Positions 17,152 to 24,834 of a stretch of DNA of 64,000 nucleotides are shown in pieces (the first letter of the stretch is position 1; the number at the start of each line of letters is the position of its first letter). Location of the stretch: assembly GCA_934630495.1 (NCBI GenBank), contig CAKTVW010000005.1, forward strand, positions 1-64,000, given 5' to 3'. The notes below the pieces were generated by a model, which was not told where the DNA came from, ran no database searches, and saw only the letters and a program-made list of their open reading frames with translations. Source of the DNA: an uncultured Oscillospiraceae bacterium. GTDB taxonomy: Bacteria; Bacillota; Clostridia; Oscillospirales; Oscillospiraceae. Position numbers and translations under genes: made by a program.

Positions 17152-18036
17152 TTGAAGAAACCGATATTTTCCGGTGTGGCGACGGCGCTTGTCACGCCGT
17201 TTTCCGATGGGAAGCTCGATCTTGCGGCCTACGACCGTCTTCTGGAAACGCAGCACGATGTACAGGCTCTGGTCGTCACCGGCACGACCGGCGAGTCCCC
17301 GACGCTGACGGGCGCAGAAAAAGCCGCGCTCTGGCGGCATACTGCACAGCGAAAGCACGGCGGCTGCAAGGTCATCGCGGGGGTCGGCACGAACTGCACC
17401 GCCGAATCCGTCCGTCAGGCGCGCATCGCGCGGGACTGCGGCGTCGACGCGCTGCTGGCGGTCACGCCATACTATAATAAATGTACACAGGCGGGCTTGG
17501 TCGAGCATTACAGCGCCATTGCCGACGCGACGGAGCTTCCGCTGCTGCTCTATAACGTGCCGTCACGCACGGGCGTGAACCTTCTGCCGGAAACCTGCAA
17601 GATCCTCTCCGAGCATCCGAGCATCAACGGCGTCAAGGAGGCCGGCGGCGATCTGAAGCAGGTCGCCGCCATTCGGAAGCTGTGCGGCAACGCGCTGAAT
17701 ATCTGGAGCGGCAATGACGATCAGACGGCGGCAGTCATGGCGCTCGGCGGACAGGGCGTGATCTCCGTGCTCTCAAACGTGCGCCCGAAGGCCGCGGCGG
17801 CACTGACGGCAGCCGCTCTGGCGGGAGAGGACGCAACGGCAGCCGCACTTCAGGCCCGTTATCTTCCTCTGATCGCCGCGCTGTTCTCCGAGGTCAACCC
17901 GATCCCCGTCAAAGCCGCTCTGCAAGCCATGGGATTGTGCAGCGAGGAGCTGCGGCTCCCGCTCACGCCGATCTCCGCAGGAAACCGCGCCGCGCTGCAC
18001 GCCGCGCTTCTGGCCTGTCCGGAGCTTACGAGCTGA
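17152..18036 (+). CDS. dapA: 4-hydroxy-tetrahydrodipicolinate synthase
   Basis: Condenses aspartate semialdehyde with pyruvate, the first step of the lysine/diaminopimelate branch; also the source of dipicolinate for spores. 294 residues from a TTG start (LKKPIFSGVATALVTPF) placed 7 bases after GGAGGTG; the longer frame is discarded. Motifs: VTGTTGESPTL (~43-53), TPYYNKCTQAGLVEHY with the catalytic Tyr (~133), and the Schiff-base Lys in INGVKEAGGD (~161). Isolated from other lysine genes; converges on trxB with only five bases between stops. Confidence 0.95.
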   Translation: MKKPIFSGVATALVTPFSDGKLDLAAYDRLLETQHDVQALVVTGTTGESPTLTGAEKAALWRHTAQRKHGGCKVIAGVGTNCTAESVRQARIARDCGVDALLAVTPYYNKCTQAGLVEHYSAIADATELPLLLYNVPSRTGVNLLPETCKILSEHPSINGVKEAGGDLKQVAAIRKLCGNALNIWSGNDDQTAAVMALGGQGVISVLSNVRPKAAAALTAAALAGEDATAAALQARYLPLIAALFSEVNPIPVKAALQAMGLCSEELRLPLTPISAGNRAALHAALLACPELTS

Positions 18037-18041
18037 CCGCC

Positions 18042-18947
18042 CTATTGCGCCTGTAAATACTCCGCAAGGGAGAACGCCGCCGCCGCGCCGTCGCCTGCCG
18101 CCGTCACGATCTGTCTGACGTTCTTGTGCCGCACGTCCCCGGCCGCAAAAACGCCCGGGACCGCCGTCATGCACCGTTCATCGGTCAAAAGATAGCCCTT
18201 GTCGTCCGAGGCAAGCTGTTCCTTTACCGACCCCGTCTCCGGTGCGCGACCGATCGCGACAAACAGTCCGTCCAGCGCAAGCTGATGCGCCTTCCCGTGC
18301 TGCTGATATTCCACGCCGGAAAGGCGCTCCTCTCCGATCAGCCGTGTGACCGCAGCGCCCGGGTGCGGCGTGATCTTCCTGTTTTCCGTAAGCGCCGACC
18401 GCTCCCGCGCCGTAATGCGCATTTCCGTACGGCGAAACAGAAGATGGACCTCGCTTGCATACTGCGCCAGACAGAGCGCTTCAGAGGCCGCGCTTCTGCC
18501 GCCGCCGACGACCGCGACAGCCCGGCCGCGAAAAAGCGCTCCGTCACAGGCCGCGCAGTAGCTGATCCCCCGACCGATCATGCGTTCTTCTCCCTCTATG
18601 CCGAGTCGTTTTGCCGAGGCGCCCGTCGCAAGGATCACGGCACGCGCCTCATATTCGGCATCCTTCGTCGTCAAAAGCTTGACGTTTTCCGTCAGGTGCG
18701 TGAAAAGCACCCGCCTTGAGACGATCTCTGCGCCGCTCGCGCGTGCCTGCTCCTGCATAAGCCTCGCAAGGCTCACCCCGTCGGTACACGCAATGCCCGG
18801 ATAGTTTTCGATCTTCACGGCCTGACTCATCTGCCCGCCGACGGTATCGCCCTGAAAAAGCAGCGTCGTCAGGCCGAAGCGCGCGCAGTAGATCGCCGCG
18901 CTGTACCCCGCCGGACCGCCGCCGATAATCGCCGCATCATACAGCAT
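18042..18947 (-). CDS. trxB: Thioredoxin reductase-like flavoprotein with altered NADPH motif
   Basis: 301 residues from MLYDAAIIGGGPAGYSAA; the ATG follows AGGTG, while an upstream GTG is also open. FAD motifs GGGPAG (~9) and the C-terminal FAAGDVRHKNVRQIVTAAGDG are intact, as is the redox-active CAACD (~134-138). The nucleotide motif reads GGGRSAASEA where NADPH-type enzymes have GGGDSAxEE, and the HRR motif is FRRTEMR. Electrons could come from NADPH or from another donor such as ferredoxin, as described for some clostridial flavin thioredoxin reductases. Probably reduces thioredoxin, but no trxA is adjacent. Confidence 0.85.
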   Translation of the reverse strand: MLYDAAIIGGGPAGYSAAIYCARFGLTTLLFQGDTVGGQMSQAVKIENYPGIACTDGVSLARLMQEQARASGAEIVSRRVLFTHLTENVKLLTTKDAEYEARAVILATGASAKRLGIEGEERMIGRGISYCAACDGALFRGRAVAVVGGGRSAASEALCLAQYASEVHLLFRRTEMRITARERSALTENRKITPHPGAAVTRLIGEERLSGVEYQQHGKAHQLALDGLFVAIGRAPETGSVKEQLASDDKGYLLTDERCMTAVPGVFAAGDVRHKNVRQIVTAAGDGAAAAFSLAEYLQAQ

Positions 18948-19056
18948 TTTCATCACCTACGGCAAGGATTCCCGCATCCGCCATAAAATATGCGCCGCGC
19001 TGAACTGCGCGGCAGCAGCATACCGAAAGGATTCTTTTTACATACTGCCAGACTGA

Positions 19057-19092
19057 AACGCCCTCGTGTGGCCGAGGCCGCACGAGGGCGTT
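19057..19092 (-). terminator. Hairpin between trxB and the acyltransferase gene
   Basis: A 12-bp stem AACGCCCTCGTG/CACGAGGGCGTT encloses a GC-rich inner part. It lies two bases beyond the acyltransferase stop codon and ends in TTTC on the minus strand. It is the expected terminator of the two-gene transcript coming from 21.4 kb. Confidence 0.65.
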
Positions 19093-19094
19093 AT

Positions 19095-20378
19095 TTATAC
19101 CGATTGCCTTTTGCGGGAGGTCAGCGCGTACAGCTCCTCGGCGGCGAGCCGCGTCTTGGCGACGACATCGCCGCCCGTTTTCGGAAAACAGTAGTACAAA
19201 AGCCCCGCCTTTCCGATGCAGATCATATCTCCGATCTCGTACCAGAAAAAGTCGGAATAGAGGCTGTACGACGCGCCGGGCTTCTGGCGGTAATCCAATG
19301 CGCCGTCGCAGCCCGTCAGGCGGAAGCCCTCGACGCTGTGCTCCAAACGCCCCTCTCCGACGCGGTAGATCGCCTTTGTTCCCTTCATGACATAAATATC
19401 AACAGACACATCCAAGCGATACGTCCCCGCTTCCAGCTCCCTGCGCACGCAGTCACGCTCCCAGCGGTACCAATCCGGGATATGCGTAAATTTCGTCTCG
19501 CCGTCGATCGCGCGCAAATATCCCAGCTCTGTCAGCTCGTAGATCTTTCCGCAGCTTTCGCAGCGAATGGCGATCCCCTCGCCGCGCATCGCCCCCTCCG
19601 CCATGCAATGCGGGCATTTGTACAGCACGCGGTTGAGGCAGTCGGCGCGAAACGGCTCCGTTACGGCGATGCCGTGCTCCTGCTGCCACGCGAAATTGTC
19701 GAAGGTAAACTCCTTTTGCAGGATCGCGTTCAGTTCCGACGGAGAACGCTCCGCGATCTCCTCCGGCGAGAGCAGATACTCCATCCGCGCCGAAACATCC
19801 GTTTTCCGAAGCCGGAGATTATTATAAAGCGGGTCATGCAGGAATGCGCCGTTGGTACGGATCATGACGACGGGCACATTGAGCAGCTTCAGGCATTTCC
19901 CCACGCTTTCCGGCAGCGGGGTCGCGGTGCCGTCAAAGCTGTAGCTGGCCTCCGGATAGAGAAGCACGGAGGAATGCAGGCGATTGACCGCGTAGAGCAT
20001 GTCGCGCACCAGCGCGTAATCGCTGACAAACTTGACGGCGGGGATGCAGCCCAGATGCCGCATCAGCCAATTTTTCCCCACAAAGCCGTCGGAGGTGCAG
20101 ACGATATTCAGCGGTCTCGGGTACATCAGTGTTGAAGCGATCTTGAGATCGATAAAGCTGGAGTGATTCATCAGCACCAGACACGGCTCATGCTTGCCGA
20201 GCCGCTCCATGCCGACACGCTCACAGCTGAAATGCACCTTTCGCAGCGTCGGCGCGGAGGCAAGGCGCAAAAGCGTCCGGAAAAACAGCGACGGACGCCG
20301 CGGCCTGCGGCGCTTTTCCTCCGGAAGCGTCAGCACCTCGGCATACGGCACAGCCTTGACCTTGATCTTCACAGGCAT
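19095..20378 (-). CDS. PlsC-like glycerolipid acyltransferase with C-terminal zinc ribbon
   Basis: 427 residues. Residues ~40-220 show the acyltransferase motifs NHSSFIDLKIAS (H-x4-D, motif I) and VLLYPEASYSFDG (motif III, YPE), so it probably transfers acyl chains to a lysophospholipid or related acceptor at the inner membrane face. A four-cysteine zinc ribbon (CPHC ... CESCG) follows at ~253-275, and then a domain of unknown role to the end. GTG and ATG starts are adjacent; the ATG is used. The downstream partner of the flippase-like gene, 23 bases apart, so phospholipid or glycolipid metabolism is likely. Confidence 0.75.
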   Translation of the reverse strand: MPVKIKVKAVPYAEVLTLPEEKRRRPRRPSLFFRTLLRLASAPTLRKVHFSCERVGMERLGKHEPCLVLMNHSSFIDLKIASTLMYPRPLNIVCTSDGFVGKNWLMRHLGCIPAVKFVSDYALVRDMLYAVNRLHSSVLLYPEASYSFDGTATPLPESVGKCLKLLNVPVVMIRTNGAFLHDPLYNNLRLRKTDVSARMEYLLSPEEIAERSPSELNAILQKEFTFDNFAWQQEHGIAVTEPFRADCLNRVLYKCPHCMAEGAMRGEGIAIRCESCGKIYELTELGYLRAIDGETKFTHIPDWYRWERDCVRRELEAGTYRLDVSVDIYVMKGTKAIYRVGEGRLEHSVEGFRLTGCDGALDYRQKPGASYSLYSDFFWYEIGDMICIGKAGLLYYCFPKTGGDVVAKTRLAAEELYALTSRKRQSV

Positions 20379-20401
20379 CACCCGCTCTCATTGATTTTCG
20401 T

Positions 20402-21433
20402 TCAATTGTCGGCGGGAGTCGAAGCCCCCTTGTGCCGCAGGAGCCAGATCCATGTCAGCAGCGCACAGATCGCAATGTTGATATAGAACGAGATCCCGCG
20501 AGCCAGCAGATTGAAGCTGACGGCATCGGTAAAATAGCTGCTGAACACATCGACGAACAGCCAGTCGCTCACGCCGACTGCGCCGGGCAGCGGCATGGAA
20601 TTGGAGCCGAGGTACACATAGCCCTGCGCGATAAAGACGTCGAGGCAGTCCTTCGCGCGGCCGCCCAGCGCAAGAAATACGAACACGGAGACCAGCAGCA
20701 TACAGACGCGCTGTCCGAGATTGTACAGCATGCTCCGCAGAAGCATTCCACGATGGCTGCGCACCACGCGCACGCATTCGGCGTAATTCTGCATCATTCC
20801 GGCAAGCTTTTTCTGTTTTTCCGCTCCGTTTCGCACCAAGTGCAGCTTTATAAGCAGGTTCAGGCACCAGTTGAAGATGGAAAACGTCATCTTCGGCAGC
20901 AAAAGCAGAAGCAGCAGCATGACCGCGATCAAAAGCTGTATGACCGCGCCCAGAACGACCAAGACCTTGGAGACGGTATGAAAGCCGAAAAACATGGACG
21001 GTCTGAGCAGCAGGCAGAGGAGGCTGACGGCAAACAGCGCCGCCTTATACAGGACCAGATTCAGCACCAGCGCCACCGACGCCACCGAGACGGGGATGCC
21101 GTCGGTATACATGCAGTACGCCGCTGCGGGCTGCCCGCCGGAGGCGGACGGCGTGATCGCGGAAACAAACAGGTCCGCCGCGCAGAAGGTAACGCCGTGC
21201 ATGATCGGTCTGCGATAGCCCATGCTGCCGCAGATATCCCGAAAGCTCAGCCCTTCAAACAGGATAATGCCGAGCATCATCAAAAAAGCGCAGATAAGAT
21301 AGATCGGATCGGCATTCTTGCAGCACTCCCAAAAGCCGGAGTAGGAAAAGTCCTGCGTATTCGTCAGGATCAGCACCGTCACGACGGAAAGCAGGATAAA
21401 TACGATCAGCCACATGATCTGTTTTCGCGTCAC
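20402..21433 (-). CDS. LPG-synthase transmembrane-domain (UPF0104) membrane protein
   Basis: 343 residues from a GTG start behind GGGAGGTG; the 53-residue open extension upstream overlaps the promoter. About eight membrane spans. The conserved segments ITPSASGGQPAAAY (~88-101) and SMPLPGAVGVSDWLF (~290-304) are hallmarks of the lysylphosphatidylglycerol synthase/flippase membrane domain (MprF N-half, AglD relatives). The cytosolic synthase domain of MprF is absent, so this is a stand-alone flippase-like protein. Co-transcribed with the PlsC-like acyltransferase. Confidence 0.82.
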   Translation of the reverse strand: MTRKQIMWLIVFILLSVVTVLILTNTQDFSYSGFWECCKNADPIYLICAFLMMLGIILFEGLSFRDICGSMGYRRPIMHGVTFCAADLFVSAITPSASGGQPAAAYCMYTDGIPVSVASVALVLNLVLYKAALFAVSLLCLLLRPSMFFGFHTVSKVLVVLGAVIQLLIAVMLLLLLLLPKMTFSIFNWCLNLLIKLHLVRNGAEKQKKLAGMMQNYAECVRVVRSHRGMLLRSMLYNLGQRVCMLLVSVFVFLALGGRAKDCLDVFIAQGYVYLGSNSMPLPGAVGVSDWLFVDVFSSYFTDAVSFNLLARGISFYINIAICALLTWIWLLRHKGASTPADN

Positions 21434-21496
21434 TCGCAGCACCTCCCTTAACAAATTCGCCGCGCCTCGTGCGGCAGTGGCAAAACGATTTTTTAC

Positions 21497-21525
21497 AGTA
21501 TACCATAAAGCCCCCGGTAAATCAA
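21497..21525 (-). promoter_or_regulatory. Promoter of the flippase/acyltransferase pair
   Basis: TTGATT (21520-21525) and TATACT (21497-21502) on the minus strand with a 17-base spacer. Its position rules out the long reading frame upstream of 21433 as coding. Confidence 0.75.
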
Positions 21526-21560
21526 CCGAAGATTTTTCGGGCACTTTTTGCGAAATAAGC

Positions 21561-21589
21561 TTGCGCGGGCCGGGGTTATATGGTATGCT
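21561..21589 (+). promoter_or_regulatory. ppa promoter
   Basis: TTGCGC (21561-21566) and TATGCT (21584-21589) with a 17-base spacer, about 23 bases before the pyrophosphatase start. The TG two bases upstream of the -10 hexamer (TGGTATGCT) resembles, but does not match, an extended -10. Confidence 0.65.
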
Positions 21590-21618
21590 CAAAAAAACGG
21601 AAAGGGCGGTGTTCTCCG

Positions 21619-22107
21619 ATGAAGTTGGTCGAAGCGCGAATCGAGATCCCGATGGGAAGTCAGAATAAATATGAGATCGATCATGAGACGGGAAAGATCA
21701 AGCTCGACCGCGTACTCTACTCGGCGGCGTTTTATCCCGTAGAATACGGCTTTATCGAGCATACGCTCAGCTTGGACGGCGACCCGCTGGATATTCTGGT
21801 GCTGACCTCCGCGCCGACCTTCCCCGGCTGCTATATCGACTGCCGCATCATCGGCGGAATGGATATGATCGATTGCGGACAGGAGGACACGAAGCTCGTC
21901 GCCGTCAATATCGGCGATCCCCGCTACGACCATGTGCAGCGGCTGGAGGATCTTGCTCCGCACTATCTCAAGGAGCTTGAGAATTTCTTTTCGACCTATA
22001 AGACGCTGCAGGAAAAGGAAACGAAGGTCCTCGGCTTTTTCGACGCCGAGGAAGCCGAGCGGCGCTTGGACGATGCCCGCGCGCGCTATCGCGCACACGC
22101 GGAATAA
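21619..22107 (+). CDS. ppa: Inorganic pyrophosphatase, family I
   Basis: Hydrolyses PPi to phosphate and pulls biosynthetic reactions forward. 162 residues from MKLVEARIEIPMGSQNKYE. Active-site motifs of the soluble family I enzyme are present: PMGSQNKYEID, FYPVEYGFIEHT and the DGDPLDILVL metal-binding loop (PROSITE-like DxDPxD). The start follows GGGCGGTG. Slightly short at the C-terminus compared with the E. coli enzyme, normal for Firmicutes and archaea. Monocistronic, converging on tetR across the repeat block. Confidence 0.93.
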   Translation: MKLVEARIEIPMGSQNKYEIDHETGKIKLDRVLYSAAFYPVEYGFIEHTLSLDGDPLDILVLTSAPTFPGCYIDCRIIGGMDMIDCGQEDTKLVAVNIGDPRYDHVQRLEDLAPHYLKELENFFSTYKTLQEKETKVLGFFDAEEAERRLDDARARYRAHAE

Positions 22108-22173
22108 GCTTTAAGCGCCGACGCAGAGCAGATGCCAACGATCTCTCTCGCCATTACACGCGCAGAATTAAAA

Positions 22174-22492
22174 CAGGGAGAATTGCGGCAGCGCAATTCT
22201 CCCTGCCAGCGTGTCGAAAAACCCTTTTCGGCACGCTGACAGGCTGTTAAAAAGTTCGGAAGACAAGCAACTCACGCCCGTCGGCGTACATAGGTACGGT
22301 AGGGCGTGAGTTGCGCAGTAAGTCAAAATTCTTGCGGAGCAAGCGAATTTACACATTATAAAGTTTGGAATATTCCGTTTTTTGAATCAAAACTTAGATA
22401 GTAAAAATATGTTAAAATGTTAGCCGATTTTGACGATTACGGACTTTTTTGACAGTCTGACAGGGAGAATTGCGGCAGCGCAATTCTCCCTG
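22174..22492. repeat. Repeat element flanked on both sides by an identical 32-bp hairpin
   Basis: Hairpin arms CAGGGAGAATTGC and GCAATTCTCCCTG (loop GGCAGC) occur at 22174-22205 and identically at 22461-22492. The 255 bases between them are the same element as at 10.5 and 28.7 kb, here in the opposite orientation to the 10.5-kb copy. The common 32-bp hairpin comes first, then the 13-bp-stem palindrome, and TTTTTTGACAGTCTG last. Located between the convergent genes ppa and tetR. The 66 bases before it (22108-22173) contain nothing else recognisable. Confidence 0.9.
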
Positions 22493-22516
22493 TGAGCGTG
22501 TCAAAGAACCCTTGGT

Positions 22517-22705
22517 CATGTCATTCCGATGACGTAGCCGTTGGTGGCTTTGCCGCCTTACGGATACGGACACTCCGCTTGCCGGTCGGAGCGAAGCGAC
22601 GTGGGAATCTCATGTAAAATGTTTCGGATTCGCCGGAGTCTGCCGAAGATTCAGAATGATTCTACGAGATTGCCACGGCCCCTCACGGGGCCTCGCAATG
22701 ACATG
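22517..22705. repeat. 189-bp miniature inverted-repeat element (CATGTCATT ends)
   Basis: The ends are inverted repeats matching at 12 of 13 bases, CATGTCATTCCGA at 22517 and the complement of TCGCAATGACATG ending at 22705. The interior contains GC-rich modules of the widespread 'GTCATTGCGAGG ... GTGGCAATC' type of intergenic repeat and no reading frame. It begins just after the second hairpin of the neighbouring repeat, and an 11-base remnant of that hairpin (AATTCTCCCTG) reappears at 22722-22732 on its far side. Confidence 0.75.
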
Positions 22706-22754
22706 TAGGGTAGTTTCCGGTAATTCTCCCTGTTTTCGTTCGTACAATATCGGT

Positions 22755-23438
22755 TTATTCGAGCGTGAAGTCGTATTTCATCGCAAGCGCGGCGAAGAGC
22801 TTCTGCATGACCGCGTTGGCGATCGCCACGATGTCCTTCTGCATAATATAGGCAATGACCTCCCGCTGCCGCTCAAAAGGAACGCGGTACGCGCTGAGGC
22901 TCATCTGCAGGAATCTGTTCAGCTTTCTCTGCAGCGTGAAGTACTTATCGCACGGGCGTGACATATAAGCACACATGATCCCGGCCGTTCCGATCTCCAG
23001 CTCGTAAAAATCGCTCTCCCCGCATTCGGGAAGATAGGAGCCGAATATCCCGTACAGTTCGGTAGAGGTCTTCTGGTATATATACTCCGCCGCGACGGGC
23101 TGCGAATACGCCTCCAGATAAATTTCCCGCAGATTCTCGTTCTGCTCCACAAGGGTCATTTGGATCGCCGTTTCCACCGCATACAGCATGACCGGATCGG
23201 CATCGTCGCCGACGATCTCCCGCGCAATGCCGAACTGATTGCCGAACATAAATTCCGTCAGCTCCAGCAGAACGGCATCCTTTGAGGGGAAGATATTGTG
23301 AAACGTGCTGCTTGTCACATCCGCTTCCTTCATGATCTCCGCCATTTTGGAGTTATGATACCCTTTTTCAATAAACATCCTGACACAAACGGAGAGTATC
23401 CGTCTTCTGGCATCCTCTTTGTCATATCTTCTTGCCAT
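22755..23438 (-). CDS. TetR/AcrR-family transcriptional regulator
   Basis: 227 residues from MARRYDKEDARRRIL. An upstream extension would run over the operator and promoter. The N-terminal helix-turn-helix (~10-57) reads RRILSVCVRMFIEKGYHNSKMAEIMKEADVTS in overlapping family-typical segments such as FIEKGY and TFHNIFPSKDAV. The remaining helical ligand-binding domain is not diagnostic. There is no adjacent efflux or enzyme gene: the gene is isolated by repeats, and likely represses itself through a palindrome at its own promoter. Confidence 0.88.
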   Translation of the reverse strand: MARRYDKEDARRRILSVCVRMFIEKGYHNSKMAEIMKEADVTSSTFHNIFPSKDAVLLELTEFMFGNQFGIAREIVGDDADPVMLYAVETAIQMTLVEQNENLREIYLEAYSQPVAAEYIYQKTSTELYGIFGSYLPECGESDFYELEIGTAGIMCAYMSRPCDKYFTLQRKLNRFLQMSLSAYRVPFERQREVIAYIMQKDIVAIANAVMQKLFAALAMKYDFTLE

Positions 23439-23459
23439 GGCGATCACATTCCTTCTGCT

Positions 23460-23503
23460 TTGGATTATATTCCAATTATACTCCAAAAAATTTCGTAAAG
23501 CAA
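23460..23503 (-). promoter_or_regulatory. tetR promoter with overlapping autoregulatory palindrome
   Basis: A 27-bp imperfect palindrome (23460-23486, outer arms TTGGA and TCCAA with TATA blocks inside) overlaps the -10 box TATAAT at 23475-23480. A TTGCTT -35 box lies at 23498-23503, 17 bases from the -10. Size and location fit a TetR-dimer operator giving autorepression. Confidence 0.65.
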
Positions 23504-23570
23504 GCAGATATCGTAAAAAATATAAAAAAACTGAAAAAATCCGCACGGCAAAATCTTTTCAACTCGCCGT

Positions 23571-23850
23571 CAGACTGCAAAAAAGCTCGGAAGCCAAGCA
23601 GTCCGCAAGGGGCGCGCCGCATCCGTAAAGCTCCTTCGTCGCCAACGGCCGCGCTGAGGGTCCCCCACCCTACGCGAAAATTTCAATCCCGTGCGTAGGG
23701 CGCGATGCCCACATCGCGCCGCGAATTTCGGGTGCAGAAACGACAGTGCCTATCAAAGCAAAAAGAACAAAAATTAACCGATTTGGGCGATTATGAGCTT
23801 TTGACAGTCTGAACGCCGACAGGCGCAAGCATTGCACCTGTCGGCGTTTT
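23571..23850. repeat. Diverged copy of the CAGACTG element followed by a hairpin
   Basis: The left end CAGACTGCAAAAAAGCTCGG (23571) and the right end TTTTGACAGTCTG (ending 23811) match the inner terminal repeats of the element. The 240-bp interior is unrelated to the other copies and carries a GCCGCATCCGTAA...GTCGCCAACGGC module. Adjoining the right end is a locus hairpin, AACGCCGACAGG/CCTGTCGGCGTT (23812-23848). No second copy of that hairpin is found on the left, and the common 32-bp hairpin is missing. Confidence 0.65.
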
Positions 23851-23865
23851 CTATATTTTCTATGG

Positions 23866-24115
23866 AAGCTCTGATTAAATCGACAAGAGCGGACGTCGAG
23901 AGATTTTTTGGCGGGTTGAGATTTGAAAAGCGCAGAAATACTTTGTGTACCCGCAAGGGGGGACGTTTGCGAGCGCCGCCGGTGGCGGATACAGCGAGCA
24001 AAAAGGAGTGGCAGCGGTCAAAATTTGAAGCCGCCGTCAGCGCGGCGTGCAAATTTTGGGTACCGCAACAGGAACAGCCGCATCCGTAAGGCTCCGTTGT
24101 CGCCAACGGCTGCGC
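23866..24115. repeat. Non-coding intergenic repeat modules upstream of the anti-sigma-like gene
   Basis: This stretch has no convincing gene. The segment GGAAGCTCTGATTAAATC near its start recurs in the recG leader near 26.9 kb. The 39-bp module at 24077-24115 is a variant of the one at 23616-23654 inside the neighbouring element. Small open frames here have no ribosome-binding site and translate repeat DNA. Confidence 0.5.
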
Positions 24116-24193
24116 AATATTTCAAGTTTTTCAAACCGAAAAGCCGACGAAAAAGATCCGACGACGGCCGCAGGCGATTTATTCAGAGATTCC

Positions 24194-24829
24194 CTATATC
24201 TCCAGCAGCTCGAGCAGCTTCTGGACAAGATACGGCTCCGCCGCAAAATCGTGTGCTTGCAGCGGCTCCTGTGTGCCGCTTCCCTGCAGCGCAGCCAGCA
24301 GCGCGTCGGCCTCCGTGCGCGTCAGCTCCTGTGTGACCTCCGTGCCGTCCGTCTGCTGAAAGCGCCACGAAAACACGCCGAGATTGTCCGTCAGCGCAAG
24401 CGAAAGCACGGCGTAGCTCTGCATTCTCCGCTGCATTCTCTCCAGCTCGGGGCTGTCGGGCCGAAATGCGTCGCCCTGCACGCTGTCCGACACGGTGCTG
24501 AGTGTACGGCCGTCCCGCGATGTTCCCAAGAGAAGCGTCAGCGCACCGTCTTCCTCTCTGATCTGGCAGGTTGCGTCCGTCCCGGCCCGCTCCCCGACGG
24601 CGTAGCGCAGTACAAGCAGCACCATCAGGACCGTCATCAGCACCGCGCCCGCCGCCAGCAATACTCTGCGGCCGTTTCTGCATCTGATCCGCTTCAAATA
24701 ATCGATCTTCTGCGGTTCGCCGTCCGAGCGGCTTTCCGCTTCCCGTTTCATCAGCTCCGCCATGCTCCGGCAGCTCTCGCAGCGTTGCAGATGCGCTTCG
24801 ACCTCCCGCACCGTTGCCTCGGACGCCAC
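24194..24829 (-). CDS. Anti-sigma-like single-span membrane protein with incomplete zinc finger
   Basis: 211 residues from a GTG start five bases after the recG stop codon, so translation is probably coupled. Residues 1-22 match the second half of the zf-HC2 anti-sigma fold (VEAHLQRCESC), but the usual first half with its own cysteine falls inside recG and is not translated from this start. One membrane span at ~57-77 is followed by a ~135-residue external domain of unknown type. No ECF sigma factor gene is adjacent. It could be an orphan or degenerate anti-sigma factor. Confidence 0.6.
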   Translation of the reverse strand: MASEATVREVEAHLQRCESCRSMAELMKREAESRSDGEPQKIDYLKRIRCRNGRRVLLAAGAVLMTVLMVLLVLRYAVGERAGTDATCQIREEDGALTLLLGTSRDGRTLSTVSDSVQGDAFRPDSPELERMQRRMQSYAVLSLALTDNLGVFSWRFQQTDGTEVTQELTRTEADALLAALQGSGTQEPLQAHDFAAEPYLVQKLLELLEI

Positions 24830-24834
24830 GCCGT

